Positions 7,105 through 16,991 of a DNA stretch of 32,968 nt are shown in pieces. Each line of letters starts with the position of its first letter. Positions within the stretch are counted from its first letter, which is position 1. Source of the DNA: Lactonifactor longoviformis DSM 17459 (lineage in GTDB: Bacteria; Bacillota; Clostridia; Lachnospirales; Lachnospiraceae). Under the pieces are notes generated by a model. It ran no database searches. It had not been told where the DNA came from and was given only the letters and a program-made list of their open reading frames with translations. The stretch is from positions 1 through 32,968 of the forward strand of contig NZ_FQVI01000035.1 in assembly GCF_900129135.1 (NCBI RefSeq). The letters are read 5' to 3'. A program made the translations under genes and the position numbers.

Positions 7105-8400
7105 ATGGCAATAAAGGGAAATGAACCAAAAATCAGATGTTCTTTCTGCGGAAAGCCGGAAGAACAGGTGCGAAAGCTAATTGCAGGTCCAAACGGAGCA
7201 TATATCTGCGACGAGTGCATTGAAATCTGCTCAGAGATTATTGATGAGGAGTTCGAGATGTATGACGAGGTGGATGACACCTCCATCAATCTGCTGAAGC
7301 CACAGGAGATAAAGGAATTTTTAGATGAATATGTAATCGGACAGGAGGATGCAAAAAAGGTACTTTCTGTTGCTGTATATAATCACTATAAAAGAGTTTT
7401 GGCAGGCAAAAGCACTGATGTGGAGCTTCAGAAGAGTAATATTTTGATGCTTGGACCTACTGGTTCGGGAAAAACACTTCTTGCGCAGACCTTGGCTAAG
7501 CTTCTGAATGTGCCTTTTGCAATTGCAGATGCCACCAGCCTCACAGAAGCAGGGTATGTGGGAGAGGATGTGGAAAACATTCTGTTGAAAATCATCCAGG
7601 CTGCAGAGTACGATATTGAGCGTGCCCAGTATGGAATTATTTATATAGACGAGATTGACAAGATAACAAGAAAATCTGAGAATGCTTCTATTACCAGAGA
7701 TGTTTCCGGGGAGGGCGTGCAGCAGGCGCTTCTCAAGATTCTGGAAGGTACGGTGGCAAATGTACCGCCGCAGGGAGGAAGGAAACATCCTCATCAGGAC
7801 TTTATCCAGATCGATACCACAAATATCTTATTTATCTGCGGCGGTGCTTTTGAGGGGCTGGATAAGATTATTGATTCCAGAAAAGATACCAAATCTATAG
7901 GATTTAACGCAGAGATACGCACAGGAGAAAAACAGAATGTGGGAGAGCTTTTAAAACAGGCAATGCCCCAGGACTTCGTAAAATTCGGCATGATCCCTGA
8001 GTTTGTCGGCCGTGTGCCGGTAGTTGTGTCTCTGGATATGCTGGATGAGGAAGCTCTGCTGAAGATTTTAAAGGAGCCTAAGAACTCATTGGTACGCCAG
8101 TATAAAAAATTGTTTGAGCTGGACGGAGTGGAGCTGGATTTCAAGGAGGAGGCCCTTCGGGCGATTGCCGAGAAGTCCATGGAACGGAAGACAGGAGCCA
8201 GAGGGCTCCGCGCAATTATGGAGAACACTATGATGGATATCATGTATTCGGCTCCGTCTGACGATACCATCCGTTCCTGCATTATTACAAAAGAGGTAGT
8301 GGAAGGAAACGGAGAACCTGAAATTACACGGGGAGAGGGAGGACCCACGCCCAGAAGGGCCGTTTCAGCAAAGAAAAGAGGAAAAGGCGAAACCGCTTAA
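7105..8400 (+). CDS. clpX: ATP-dependent Clp protease ATPase subunit ClpX
   Basis: This 431-residue protein unfolds tagged substrates and threads them into ClpP. The N-terminal zinc-binding domain has Cys12, Cys15, Cys35 and Cys38 (CSFC and CDEC pairs). The AAA+ domain has Walker A GPTGSGKT (117-124), the pore loop GYVG (150-153), Walker B IIYIDE (178-183) and an RKH loop at 227-229. The IGF loop that docks into ClpP is at 266-268. The C-terminal small domain ([12 protein letters not shown]) is complete. The last 25 residues are charged and variable. The start has GAAAGGAT upstream. lon follows 17 bases later, so the proteolysis genes form one unit. Confidence 0.97.
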   Translation: MAIKGNEPKIRCSFCGKPEEQVRKLIAGPNGAYICDECIEICSEIIDEEFEMYDEVDDTSINLLKPQEIKEFLDEYVIGQEDAKKVLSVAVYNHYKRVLAGKSTDVELQKSNILMLGPTGSGKTLLAQTLAKLLNVPFAIADATSLTEAGYVGEDVENILLKIIQAAEYDIERAQYGIIYIDEIDKITRKSENASITRDVSGEGVQQALLKILEGTVANVPPQGGRKHPHQDFIQIDTTNILFICGGAFEGLDKIIDSRKDTKSIGFNAEIRTGEKQNVGELLKQAMPQDFVKFGMIPEFVGRVPVVVSLDMLDEEALLKILKEPKNSLVRQYKKLFELDGVELDFKEEALRAIAEKSMERKTGARGLRAIMENTMMDIMYSAPSDDTIRSCIITKEVVEGNGEPEITRGEGGPTPRRAVSAKKRGKGETA

Positions 8401-8417
8401 GAATAGGAAGTGCGAGA

Positions 8418-10745
8418 ATGAGTGACTTAATGAGAATATTACCCGCTATCGCCCTTAGAGGAACCACGATTCTTCCCGGTATGATTGTCCACTTCGATAT
8501 CAGCCGGGACAAATCTATCAAAGCAGTAGAGACAGCGATGATGAAGGATCAGGTAATATATCTGGTTACCCAGAGAGACCCGGAGGCAGAAGATCCGGGA
8601 ATGGCAGATTTATACAAGATCGGAACCATTGCTGAAATTAAGCAGGTAGTAAAAGCACCAAAGAATACCCTGCGGATCCTTGTAGAGGGGATAGAACGGG
8701 CAGAAATCCTCGGTTTGGAGAACAATGATAAATATCTGGAGGCAGAGGTTGCTGCCTTTGACCAGCAGGATCTGACAGCGCTAAGCGATAATGCGAAAGA
8801 GGCCATGCTCAGAAACCTGAAGGAATTATTTATCACATACTGTACCGAGAATCCCAAGATTAGCAAAGAACTGGCAGCACAGCTGCTGGAGATGGAAGAC
8901 ATAGAAAGACTGGTGGATCAGATCGCTATCCACCTTCCCCTGCCTTATACTGACCGCCAGAGAATTCTTGAGGGGATTTCTCTGGAGGATCGGTACGAGG
9001 CGCTGGGGTTAGTGCTCTCAAATGAAATTCAGATTATGGAGATCCGCATAGATCTTCAGACAAAGGTAAAAGAGCGGATTGATAAGAATCAGAGAGAATA
9101 TATATTAAGGGAGCAGTTAAAACTGATCCGGGAGGAGCTGGGGGAAGATCATACCCAGACGGATGCGGAGCAATTTATCGAGGAAGCCAGGAAGCTTCAG
9201 GCATCTGAAGAGATCCGGGAAAAAATTATAAAAGAGATAGATCGATTTAAAAATATGAACAGCGGCGCTGCTGAGAGTACGGTGATGAGAGGGTACATTG
9301 AGACTCTTCTGAGCCTTCCCTGGGATAAGGCGTCTGAGGATAATCGGGATCTTAAGAAAGCAAATGAGATTCTTGAGGCTGACCATTATGGCTTGGAAAA
9401 GGTAAAAGAGCGTATCATGGAGTTTCTTGCGGTCCGCACTCTGACGCAGAAGGGGGAAAGCCCCATTCTCTGTCTGGTGGGGCCTCCGGGAACCGGCAAG
9501 ACGTCAATCGCTAAGTCAGTAGCCAGAGCGCTGGACAAGGAATATGTACGTATCTGCCTGGGCGGCGTGAGAGACGAAGCTGAGATACGGGGACACAGGA
9601 GAACTTATGTAGGGGCAATGCCCGGAAGGATTGCTTCCGGAATGCAGCAGGCGGGAGTGAAAAATCCGCTTATGCTCCTGGACGAGATCGATAAAGTCAG
9701 CAGTGATTATAAAGGGGATACCTCATCTGCACTTTTGGAGGTGCTTGACTCCGAGCAGAATAATAAGTTCAGGGATCACTATGTAGAGATTCCTCTGGAT
9801 CTCTCTGAAGTGCTTTTTATTGCTACAGCCAATGATATGCAGACAATTCCTAAGCCGCTGCTGGACCGGATGGAGATTATAGAAGTCACCAGTTATACCG
9901 AGAATGAAAAAGAGCATATTGCAAAGGAACATCTGATTCCCAAGCAGATAAAGGCCCATGGCCTGAACAAAGGCCAGCTGTCTCTTACAGACAAAGCGCT
10001 GAAAGAGATGATCCATGGGTATACAAAAGAGGCCGGAGTCCGAAGCCTGGAGAGAAAGATCGGTGAGATCTGCAGGAAGACAGCCCGTGAGATTCTGGAG
10101 AAGGGCGAGAACAAGGTCTCAGTTACTGTGAAAAATCTGGATACGTATCTGGGAAAACCGGTGTATACGTATCAGATGAAAAATGAGACAGACGAGGTTG
10201 GTATTGTCAGAGGTCTGGCATGGACCAGTGTAGGAGGGGATACCCTACAGATTGAAGTAAACCTGATGCCTGGGACGGGAGAGTTTCTTCTCACAGGTCA
10301 GCTGGGAGATGTGATGAAAGAGTCTGCCCAGACGGGGATCAGTTACATCCGTTCTATCGCCGCAGAGTATGGGATAGAACCAGAATTCTTCCAGAAGAAT
10401 GATTTACATATCCACATACCGGAGGGTGCAGTTCCTAAGGACGGACCTTCCGCGGGTATTACGATGGCGACTGCTATGATATCGGCGATTACAGGCACAC
10501 CGGTGAAGGCCGATGTGGCTATGACCGGTGAGATCACGCTCAGAGGAAGGGTTCTGCCAATCGGAGGGCTGAAGGAAAAGCTGCTGGCAGCTAAAAATGC
10601 CAGGATTAAGAAAGTAGTAGTGCCGGCACAGAATAAGCCGGATGTGGAAGAGATGAGTCAGGAGATTACTCAGGGCCTGGACATCGCCTATGTGGATACT
10701 ATGAGCCAGGTTCTGGATATTGCCCTGGCAGGAAAAGAAGACTAG
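8418..10745 (+). CDS. lon: ATP-dependent protease Lon
   Basis: This 775-residue protein has the LonA layout. A substrate-binding LON domain covers about residues 8-200. A helical linker follows (REYILREQLKLIREELGE). The AAA+ module has Walker A GPPGTGKT (K361) and an LLDEIDK Walker B. The S16 peptidase domain has the catalytic Ser678 in PKDGPSAG and Lys721 in GGLKEKLLAAK, one residue off the E. coli numbering. Lon degrades damaged and regulatory proteins in the cytoplasm. AGGAAG precedes the ATG at 8418. The operon position between clpX and ysxC is the common one in Firmicutes. I see no CIRCE or CtsR-like repeat just upstream. Confidence 0.97.
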   Translation: MSDLMRILPAIALRGTTILPGMIVHFDISRDKSIKAVETAMMKDQVIYLVTQRDPEAEDPGMADLYKIGTIAEIKQVVKAPKNTLRILVEGIERAEILGLENNDKYLEAEVAAFDQQDLTALSDNAKEAMLRNLKELFITYCTENPKISKELAAQLLEMEDIERLVDQIAIHLPLPYTDRQRILEGISLEDRYEALGLVLSNEIQIMEIRIDLQTKVKERIDKNQREYILREQLKLIREELGEDHTQTDAEQFIEEARKLQASEEIREKIIKEIDRFKNMNSGAAESTVMRGYIETLLSLPWDKASEDNRDLKKANEILEADHYGLEKVKERIMEFLAVRTLTQKGESPILCLVGPPGTGKTSIAKSVARALDKEYVRICLGGVRDEAEIRGHRRTYVGAMPGRIASGMQQAGVKNPLMLLDEIDKVSSDYKGDTSSALLEVLDSEQNNKFRDHYVEIPLDLSEVLFIATANDMQTIPKPLLDRMEIIEVTSYTENEKEHIAKEHLIPKQIKAHGLNKGQLSLTDKALKEMIHGYTKEAGVRSLERKIGEICRKTAREILEKGENKVSVTVKNLDTYLGKPVYTYQMKNETDEVGIVRGLAWTSVGGDTLQIEVNLMPGTGEFLLTGQLGDVMKESAQTGISYIRSIAAEYGIEPEFFQKNDLHIHIPEGAVPKDGPSAGITMATAMISAITGTPVKADVAMTGEITLRGRVLPIGGLKEKLLAAKNARIKKVVVPAQNKPDVEEMSQEITQGLDIAYVDTMSQVLDIALAGKED

Positions 10746-10768
10746 CAGTCCGGAAAACGGAGGAAAAA

Positions 10769-11380
10769 ATGGTAATAAAAAATGTATCCCTGGATATTGT
10801 GTGCGGTGTGACGAGCACTCTGCCTGAAAATGACCGCCCGGAAATAGCGTTTGCCGGGAAGTCCAATGTGGGAAAATCATCTTTGATTAATGCGCTGATG
10901 AACCGGAAGGCACTGGCCAGAACCAGTTCCCAGCCGGGTAAGACACAGACCATTAATTTCTATAATGTAAACGAGAGTATGTACCTGGTGGACCTTCCTG
11001 GGTATGGATATGCGAAGGTGTCCCAGGCTGAGAAAGAAAAATGGGGGCATCTGATTGAACGGTATCTGCATGGCTCAAAGATGCTGAAAGCGGTTTTTCT
11101 GCTGATAGATATCCGGCACGAGCCTTCTAAGAACGATAAAACCATGTACGAGTGGATTCGTTACAACGGATATCAGCCGATTATCATTGCCACTAAGCTG
11201 GATAAATTAAAGAGAAGCCAGATACAAAAGCATATTAAAATGTTACGCCAGGGACTGGAACTGGTTCCGGGAACCCAGATTATTCCGTTTTCTTCTGCGA
11301 CAAAACAGGGAAGAGACGAGATCTGGGAGCTTATGGATTCTATTCTGGAAGAGAAGAAGGATTGTGAAACCGTAGAGTGA
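10769..11380 (+). CDS. ysxC: Ribosome biogenesis GTPase YsxC/YihA (EngB)
   Basis: This 203-residue TrmE-Era-EngA-like GTPase has G1 GKSNVGKSS at 30-38, G3 DLPGYG at 75-80, G4 TKLDK at 142-146 and a G5-like SSATKQG at 175-181. The switch I region has the QPGKTQTINFY pattern typical of EngB. It helps assemble the 50S ribosomal subunit in the cytoplasm and is usually essential in Firmicutes. GGAGG stands seven bases before the ATG. It is the last gene of the tig-clpP-clpX-lon-ysxC unit, 23 bases after lon, and a strong terminator follows. Confidence 0.96.
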   Translation: MVIKNVSLDIVCGVTSTLPENDRPEIAFAGKSNVGKSSLINALMNRKALARTSSQPGKTQTINFYNVNESMYLVDLPGYGYAKVSQAEKEKWGHLIERYLHGSKMLKAVFLLIDIRHEPSKNDKTMYEWIRYNGYQPIIIATKLDKLKRSQIQKHIKMLRQGLELVPGTQIIPFSSATKQGRDEIWELMDSILEEKKDCETVE

Positions 11381-11399
11381 CAGTGAGAAATTAAAAAGG

Positions 11400-11442
11400 C
11401 CGCTTTTCCTCTGGAGAAAACAGAGGAAAAGCGGTTTTATTT
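11400..11442 (+). terminator. Strong intrinsic terminator after ysxC
   Basis: CCGCTTTTCCTCTG (11400-11413) pairs perfectly with CAGAGGAAAAGCGG (11421-11434) around a seven-base loop. TTTTATTT follows. It closes the protein quality-control operon. Confidence 0.93.
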
Positions 11443-11468
11443 ATAGAAGAAACTGCAGGAGAGAATGT

Positions 11469-12161
11469 ATGCTGAAAGGGATTATATTTGATATGGACGG
11501 AGTTCTGATTAATTCGGAGCCGGTTCACTACGAAATTTGGAAAATGACAATGAAGGAGAGAAAAGTTGATCTTTCCTATGAGATCTATAAACCGTGCATT
11601 GGATCCACCGCCGGATTTCTCATGAATCTACTCAGTGAGGCCTATGGAGTGGACAAGGATGACAGAAAGCTGATGGAAGAGCATGAAGCGATCAAGTGGA
11701 AGGTGATGAAGGAGAGAGGATATCCTCTAATTGAGGGAGTGCCGGAACTCCTGGGGCGTCTTAAGCAAGCAGGATACCGGCTGGCCATAGCGTCCTCGTC
11801 GCCGGAACCTTATATTCGGGATGTGGTCCGGTCTCTGGAACTGGAGCCATATTTTCATGTGATCTGCAGCGGTGAGAGTGTCAGGAATCCCAAGCCTGCA
11901 CCTGATATCTTTCTGAGGACTGCAAAGCTGCTGGGACTTTCGCCAGAAGAATGTATTGTTGTGGAGGATTCCACAAATGGATGCCGGGCTGCCAAAGCCG
12001 CCGGGATCTGCTGTGTGGGATACTATAACCCTGACTCAGGAGAACAGGATCTGAGTACTGCTGAGATCATTGTGGAAGGGTATGAAGAAATTGACGGCGG
12101 TTTTATGGAAAAAGTATATCGCAGAAGCCGGAAGGAGCCAGTGGTTATCGGGGAAACGTGA
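11469..12161 (+). CDS. HAD-family hydrolase, beta-phosphoglucomutase-like
   Basis: This 230-residue HAD subfamily IA protein has motif I IFDMDGVL (nucleophile Asp8, acid/base Asp10), motif II in IASSS (Ser109 or Ser110), motif III lysine 142 in NPKPAPD, and motif IV VVEDSTNG (Glu166, Asp167). The alpha-helical cap at 15-85 is of the C1 type, as in beta-phosphoglucomutase and small sugar-phosphate phosphatases. The substrate cannot be told. The start is preceded by GCAGGAG. Its TGA is followed, in the same frame and after only six codons, by the ATG of the GNAT gene. That suggests one former or occasional fusion product. Confidence 0.88.
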   Translation: MLKGIIFDMDGVLINSEPVHYEIWKMTMKERKVDLSYEIYKPCIGSTAGFLMNLLSEAYGVDKDDRKLMEEHEAIKWKVMKERGYPLIEGVPELLGRLKQAGYRLAIASSSPEPYIRDVVRSLELEPYFHVICSGESVRNPKPAPDIFLRTAKLLGLSPEECIVVEDSTNGCRAAKAAGICCVGYYNPDSGEQDLSTAEIIVEGYEEIDGGFMEKVYRRSRKEPVVIGET

Positions 12162-12179
12162 AGGGTAACTGTCAGGGAG

Positions 12180-12632
12180 ATGACAGAAGCAGACATCCCT
12201 GTCCTGTGGAAGATGTATCAGGAGCCCGAAGTGGCGGACTGGGGATGCCGGATGAAGGAAAGTGAGGAAGAAGAACTGGAGGCATTTCCTTCCTACAGAG
12301 AATATATGTATCATTTGTGCGATATGGGATTTTGGACGGTAATAAAAAAAGATACGGGAGAGATTATAGGCCAGGTGGGATTCGAACCCGGCCGGCAGGA
12401 GGAAGATGGAATCATGGGAATAGAAATGGGATATATGATAGGACCTTCCTTTCAAGGGAAGGGATATGGCTGGGAAGCCTGCCGGATCGCGATAGAGGCT
12501 GCCCGGGATCGGGAGATAAAGGAGCTTTTCTGTCGCATTGACAGAAGGAATCAGGCCTCTGAGGCGCTGGCCCGGAAACTTGGATTTACGAAAGAGGGGG
12601 AACTATGGAAAAAAGAAATACTGACATCCTGA
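12180..12632 (+). CDS. GNAT-family N-acetyltransferase
   Basis: This 150-residue protein has the acetyl-CoA binding motif QGKGYGWEA near residue 93 and the late IDRRNQASEALARKLGFT block common to RimJ/RimL-like GNAT enzymes. The acceptor is unknown. The first GNAT strand normally begins a few residues before MTEADIP. Here the codons RVTVRE that would form it lie upstream of the ATG, directly after the TGA of the HAD gene. The ATG has GGGAG immediately adjacent, too close for a good ribosome binding site, with AAGGG further up. So the visible ORF may be a slightly truncated enzyme, be translated by coupling, or be reached by stop-codon readthrough. It overlaps the next gene by 28 bases. Confidence 0.82.
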   Translation: MTEADIPVLWKMYQEPEVADWGCRMKESEEEELEAFPSYREYMYHLCDMGFWTVIKKDTGEIIGQVGFEPGRQEEDGIMGIEMGYMIGPSFQGKGYGWEACRIAIEAARDREIKELFCRIDRRNQASEALARKLGFTKEGELWKKEILTS

Positions 12633-13558
12633 CAAAGCCTTGGGTGATCTGTTTTCTGGCTCTGTTCTGCACACTGCTGTGGGGAAGCGCATACCCCTGT
12701 GTAAAAAATGGGTACAGGCTGTTTCAGATTGCGGGAGATGACACAGGGAGCCAGATACTTTTTGCTGGATATCGTTTTACCCTGGCAGGGGGGATGACAT
12801 GGCTGATAGCTGGAGTCTCCGCCCGAAAGCTGCCCCTTCCCAAAAAAGAGATTTGGGGCAAGGTTGTGGTACTGGGACTGATACAGACAACAATGCAGTA
12901 CGTATTTTTTTATCTTGCCCTTGCTAACATTACCGGGGTAAAAGGCGCTATTTTATCTGCGTCCAATTCTTTCTTTTCCATTCTTTTGGCACATTTTTTT
13001 ATCAGGAACGAAAAGATGAATCTGAAAAAGGGATTCGGCTGTATTTTGGGATTTGCAGGCGTTGTAATAATAAATTACTCAAAAGGCGGTCTGGAAGGCG
13101 GGTTTTCCTTTTCCGGGGAAGGATTTATGCTCATCTCCTGTCTGGCCTACGGCATGGCAGCAGTGTACGTAAAAACCTTTGCCCACAGGGATAACTCGTT
13201 TACTATCACGGCGTATCAGCTGTTAACAGGGGGGCTGGTGCTGATAGGGATCGGTCTGGTGCTGGGCGGGGAGGTAAAGCAATTTACTCTTCCGGGTATC
13301 CTGTTATTGGTCTATATGGCGTTTATCTCCAGCGCCGCATTTTCCGTATGGACCCTTTTGTTAAAATATAATACCGTTGGGCAGGTATCTATATATGGGT
13401 TTACGATCCCTGTATTCGGTATTTTATTATCTTCTGTATTTCTTGGGGAAAATGCGTTTACCCTTAAAAATATGGCAGCACTCGCCTGTGTCAGCCTGGG
13501 AATCATTGCAGTGAATGTGCAAATTACTTGTAAAGGGAGAGCAAATCGGATACAATAA
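12605..13558 (+). CDS. EamA/DMT-family transporter
   Basis: This 317-residue membrane protein has about ten hydrophobic helices arranged as two EamA repeats. The first starts at LLWGSAYPCVKNGY and the second near the GEGFMLISCLAYGMAAVYVK segment. The drug/metabolite superfamily includes exporters of amino acids, metabolites and drugs; the substrate is not readable. The ATG is preceded by GAGGGGG. The start overlaps the GNAT gene by 28 bases, so the two are probably coupled. The C-terminus is short and basic. No terminator is evident before ecfA1, 36 bases downstream. Confidence 0.85.
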   Translation: MEKRNTDILTKPWVICFLALFCTLLWGSAYPCVKNGYRLFQIAGDDTGSQILFAGYRFTLAGGMTWLIAGVSARKLPLPKKEIWGKVVVLGLIQTTMQYVFFYLALANITGVKGAILSASNSFFSILLAHFFIRNEKMNLKKGFGCILGFAGVVIINYSKGGLEGGFSFSGEGFMLISCLAYGMAAVYVKTFAHRDNSFTITAYQLLTGGLVLIGIGLVLGGEVKQFTLPGILLLVYMAFISSAAFSVWTLLLKYNTVGQVSIYGFTIPVFGILLSSVFLGENAFTLKNMAALACVSLGIIAVNVQITCKGRANRIQ

Positions 13559-13594
13559 AGTGAAGTTTATCCTAGAAGCAGAAGAGGAATTACT

Positions 13595-14446
13595 ATGGGT
13601 ATTATAAAAGCCAGCAAACTGGTGTTTGAGTATTTGAAATATAACGATGAGGGCAAAGTAGAGGAGACAAGCAGAGCCATTGACCGGGTGGATCTGGATG
13701 TTGAGGCTGGGCAGTTTATTGCTGTTCTGGGACACAACGGCTCCGGCAAATCTACTCTTGCAAAACATATAAACGGCCTGCTTATACCCACGGAGGGAAC
13801 GGTATGGGTGGATCACATGAGTACAGAGAATGAAGAGGAACTCTGGAGGATTCGTCAGAAAGCAGGCATGGTATTTCAGAATCCGGATAACCAGATTATC
13901 GGGACGGTTGTAGAAGAAGATGTAGGCTTTGGACCGGAAAATATGGGAGTTCCCACAGAAGATATCTGGAGACGGGTAGATGAAAGTCTGCGTGCAGTGG
14001 GGATGACTGCTTACCGTCATCATTCGCCGAATAAGCTGTCTGGAGGGCAGAAGCAGAGAGTGGCCATCGCCGGAGTGGTGGCTATGCGGCCAAAATGTAT
14101 TGTTCTGGACGAGCCTACGGCGATGCTGGATCCCAACGGGAGAAAGGAAGTTTTGCAGGCAGTCAGAGAACTTAATAAAAAAGAAGGGGTTACTGTAATA
14201 CTGATTACCCACTATATGGAAGAGGTAATCTTTGCTGACCGGGTTATCGTTATGGACCGGGGAAGTATTGTAATGCAGGGGACTCCAAGAGAGATATTTT
14301 CCCAGGTAGATACATTAAAAAGTTACCGTCTGGATGTCCCCCAGGTCACGCTTCTTGCCCATGAACTGAGAACGTCGGGGCTTCAGATACCAGAAGGAAT
14401 TTTAACAATAGATGAGTTGGTGAATGCGATATGTCAATTAAGTTAG
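13595..14446 (+). CDS. ecfA1: ECF transporter ATPase A1
   Basis: This 283-residue ABC ATPase has Walker [10 protein letters not shown] (46-54), Q loop FQNPDNQ (94-100), signature LSGGQKQR (148-155), Walker B CIVLDEPT (168-175, catalytic Glu173) and H loop His206. The GFGPEN stretch after the Q loop and the paired second ATPase mark it as the A component of an energy-coupling factor transporter. It powers uptake of vitamins or metal ions bound by separate S proteins. AGAGGA precedes the ATG. It overlaps ecfA2 by 16 bases. No S component is encoded in this window, fitting a shared (group II) module. Confidence 0.94.
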   Translation: MGIIKASKLVFEYLKYNDEGKVEETSRAIDRVDLDVEAGQFIAVLGHNGSGKSTLAKHINGLLIPTEGTVWVDHMSTENEEELWRIRQKAGMVFQNPDNQIIGTVVEEDVGFGPENMGVPTEDIWRRVDESLRAVGMTAYRHHSPNKLSGGQKQRVAIAGVVAMRPKCIVLDEPTAMLDPNGRKEVLQAVRELNKKEGVTVILITHYMEEVIFADRVIVMDRGSIVMQGTPREIFSQVDTLKSYRLDVPQVTLLAHELRTSGLQIPEGILTIDELVNAICQLS

Positions 14447-15279
14447 AACATGTAACCTATACCTACAGTCCGGGAACTGTATATGAGATGCATGCCCTGG
14501 AGGATGTGAATCTTGAGATACGGGACGGGCAGTTTGTGGGAATTATCGGTCATACAGGCAGCGGAAAGTCGACCTTGATTCAGCATTTTAACGGTCTGAT
14601 GAAACCTACGGGAGGACTTGTACTCTACAACGGGGAAAATATATGGGGGGAGAATTACCCTCTGAAGGCTCTGAGAAGCCATGTGGGACTGGTTTTTCAG
14701 TACCCGGAGCATCAGCTGTTTGAGGAGAGTGTGCTGGAAGATGTCTGTTTCGGGCCCAAGAATCAGGGGCTGTCCCCGGATGAGGCAAAAGAAAGGGCAA
14801 AAGAGGCGCTTGCCCAGGTTGGTCTGGGGGAGGAATTCTACAGCAGTTCTCCCTTTGAACTGTCTGGAGGACAGAAACGGAGGGCCGCCATCGCGGGGGT
14901 TCTGGCAATGAACCCGGATGTACTGGTTCTGGACGAACCCACGGCCGGACTGGATCCCAGAGGCAGAGATGAGATTCTGGATCAGATTGCGGAACTCCAC
15001 AGTGTGCGGGGGATTACTATTATTCTGGTGTCCCACAGCATGGAAGACATAGCCAAATATGTCGAACGGATTATTGTTATGAACAAGGGGAAGGTTGCAT
15101 TTGATGATGCGCCCAAGGAAGTATTTTCCCATTACAGAGAATTGGAGGGAATGGGGCTTGCAGCCCCCCAGATTACCTATATTATGCATGCACTGAAGGA
15201 AAAGGGCATACCGGTAGATGAAACGGCGACTACAGTGGAGGAAGCCCGGGTAAGTATATTAAAGGCGTTGGGAAAGTAG
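14431..15279 (+). CDS. ecfA2: ECF transporter ATPase A2
   Basis: This 282-residue ABC ATPase is the partner of the preceding protein. It has Walker [10 protein letters not shown] (40-48), Q loop [10 protein letters not shown] (88-97), signature LSGGQKRR (144-151), Walker B VLVLDEPT with Glu169, and H loop His202. The YPEHQLF form of the Q-loop region is typical of A2 subunits. The A1-A2 dimer sits under EcfT on the cytoplasmic side. The start lies inside ecfA1, so translation is coupled. ecfT follows six bases after its stop. Confidence 0.94.
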   Translation: MSIKLEHVTYTYSPGTVYEMHALEDVNLEIRDGQFVGIIGHTGSGKSTLIQHFNGLMKPTGGLVLYNGENIWGENYPLKALRSHVGLVFQYPEHQLFEESVLEDVCFGPKNQGLSPDEAKERAKEALAQVGLGEEFYSSSPFELSGGQKRRAAIAGVLAMNPDVLVLDEPTAGLDPRGRDEILDQIAELHSVRGITIILVSHSMEDIAKYVERIIVMNKGKVAFDDAPKEVFSHYRELEGMGLAAPQITYIMHALKEKGIPVDETATTVEEARVSILKALGK

Positions 15280-15285
15280 ATCATT

Positions 15286-16089
15286 ATGATAAGAGATATA
15301 ACAATTGGACAATATTATCCCGCAGATTCCATTCTACATAGATTGGATCCCCGGGTAAAATTTATCGGAACACTGATTTTTCTGGTATCCCTTTTTGTAT
15401 CCAACAAGTGGGAGGGATATCTGCTGGCTACGGCCTTTTTAGGGGCAATGATTCTAATATCCAAAGTACCCTTTGGATTTATGGTAAAGGGACTTAAGCC
15501 CATCTTTATGATTCTTCTGATTACCGTAGCCTTTAATCTGTTTCTTACACCGGGAACTATTCTGGTGCAGTTCTGGATCTTTAAAATAACAGATGCAGGG
15601 TGTCTGCAGGCAGGAAAAATGGCAATACGGCTGATTTATCTGATTATCGGATCTTCCGTCATGACACTTACAACGACGCCCAATCAGCTGACGGACGGAT
15701 TGGAGAAGCTTATGAGGCCGTTGACTAGGATTAAGGTTCCTGTTCACGAGATTGCTATGATGATGTCCATTGCTCTGCGTTTTATTCCCATCCTTATGGA
15801 GGAGACGGACAAGATCATGAAGGCCCAGATTGCCAGGGGGGCAGACTTTGAGAGCGGGAATCTGATAAAGAAAGCAAAGGCGCTGATTCCTCTCCTGGTT
15901 CCTCTGTTTATCTCGGCGTTCCGCCGGGCCAATGATCTGGCCATGGCCATGGAAGCCAGGTGCTACCATGGCGGCGAGGGAAGAACGCAGATGAAACCGC
16001 TGAAATATGCATCCAGGGATCTGGCCGCATACGGAATCATGCTTCTCTATCTGGCGGGCAGTATCGTAATCCGGATCCTGGGGAGGTAG
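15286..16089 (+). CDS. ecfT: ECF transporter transmembrane component EcfT
   Basis: This 267-residue membrane protein has about five to six hydrophobic segments and two cytoplasmic coupling helices. It carries the Ala-Arg-Gly motif in AQIARGADF and the second motif as EARCYHGG, the variant usual in Firmicutes. These two short helices contact the ATPases and let different S proteins exchange. The N-terminal GQYYPADSILHRLDPRVK is also typical. The gene is six bases after ecfA2 and three bases before truA, in the conserved order ecfA1-ecfA2-ecfT-truA. Confidence 0.95.
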   Translation: MIRDITIGQYYPADSILHRLDPRVKFIGTLIFLVSLFVSNKWEGYLLATAFLGAMILISKVPFGFMVKGLKPIFMILLITVAFNLFLTPGTILVQFWIFKITDAGCLQAGKMAIRLIYLIIGSSVMTLTTTPNQLTDGLEKLMRPLTRIKVPVHEIAMMMSIALRFIPILMEETDKIMKAQIARGADFESGNLIKKAKALIPLLVPLFISAFRRANDLAMAMEARCYHGGEGRTQMKPLKYASRDLAAYGIMLLYLAGSIVIRILGR

Positions 16090-16092
16090 TTT

Positions 16093-16848
16093 ATGAAGCG
16101 TGTTATGATTGTAGTCGCATACGACGGGACAAATTACTGTGGATGGCAGGTGCAGCCTAACGGTATTACCATACAGGAAGTTTTAGAGCGGCATCTGAGT
16201 GAACTGCTGAAAGAGCCCGTCTCTGTCTTGGGGGCCAGCAGGACAGATGCAGGGGTACACGCCTTGGGGAATGCAGCGGTATTTGATACTAACAGCAGAA
16301 TGCCGGGGGAGAAGATCTCCTACGCACTGAATCAGAGACTGCCTGAGGATATCCGGATTCAGGAATCAAAGGAGGTCCCTCTGGATTTTCACCCCAGATA
16401 CCAGAAAAGTGAAAAGACGTATGAGTACCGAATCCTCAACCGGAGATTTCCGATTCCTACGGAACGGTTTTATTCTTATTTTACGTATGTTCCGCTGGAT
16501 GTGGAAAAGATGAGAGAGGCAGCAGAACATCTCATTGGTGAGCATGACTTTAAGAGTTTCTGCGGTACCGGCGCCCAGGTGAAAACTACAGTGCGCAATG
16601 TTACCGGTCTGACGATACAAAAGAACGGCGATGAGATTATTATCCGGGTGACAGGTATGGGATTTCTTTATAATATGGTGCGTATTATTGCAGGAACTCT
16701 GATGGAAGTAGGATGTGGGAAGTATCCGCCGGTGTATGTAAAGGAGATACTTGAGGCCAGGGACAGGAAGACGGCCGGCAATACAGCGCCTGCCCGGGGT
16801 TTGACATTGGTTGGAGTGCGTTATTTTAGTGATGAAACCAGATACTGA
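16093..16848 (+). CDS. truA: tRNA pseudouridine(38-40) synthase
   Basis: This 251-residue enzyme isomerises uridines 38, 39 and 40 in the anticodon stem of tRNAs. The catalytic aspartate is Asp52 in ASRTDAGVHA. Other TruA marks are YDGTNYCGWQ near the N-terminus, the FHPRYQKSEKTYEYRI strand, HDFKSFCG and the FLYNMVRIIAGTL block. The length is normal. GGGAGG overlaps the end of ecfT, so the two are coupled. About 108 bases separate it from the rplM promoter, without a clear terminator. Confidence 0.96.
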   Translation: MKRVMIVVAYDGTNYCGWQVQPNGITIQEVLERHLSELLKEPVSVLGASRTDAGVHALGNAAVFDTNSRMPGEKISYALNQRLPEDIRIQESKEVPLDFHPRYQKSEKTYEYRILNRRFPIPTERFYSYFTYVPLDVEKMREAAEHLIGEHDFKSFCGTGAQVKTTVRNVTGLTIQKNGDEIIIRVTGMGFLYNMVRIIAGTLMEVGCGKYPPVYVKEILEARDRKTAGNTAPARGLTLVGVRYFSDETRY

Positions 16849-16956
16849 GAATCGCAGACAGGTTATGATATCACATTGCCGAATTGAGGCAGAAGCGCTT
16901 AACAGGTCTCTCTGGGTAAATTTAGCAGAAAATATGGCAAAAAAGCAAAAAACCTG

Positions 16957-16985
16957 TTGACACACGTGGGTGAGTATAATATAAT
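16957..16985 (+). promoter_or_regulatory. Consensus sigma-A promoter for rplM-rpsI
   Basis: TTGACA (16957-16962), a 17-base spacer and TATAAT (16980-16985) make a perfect housekeeping promoter. The start near 16992 gives a leader of about 110 bases before rplM. Confidence 0.93.
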
Positions 16986-16991
16986 ATTTCA

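Noticed and set aside
16901-16958. Inverted repeat AACAGGT and ACCTGTT flanking the region before the rplM promoter
   Set aside because: The arms are only seven bases with a spacer of 44 bases and no supporting context; chance is likely.
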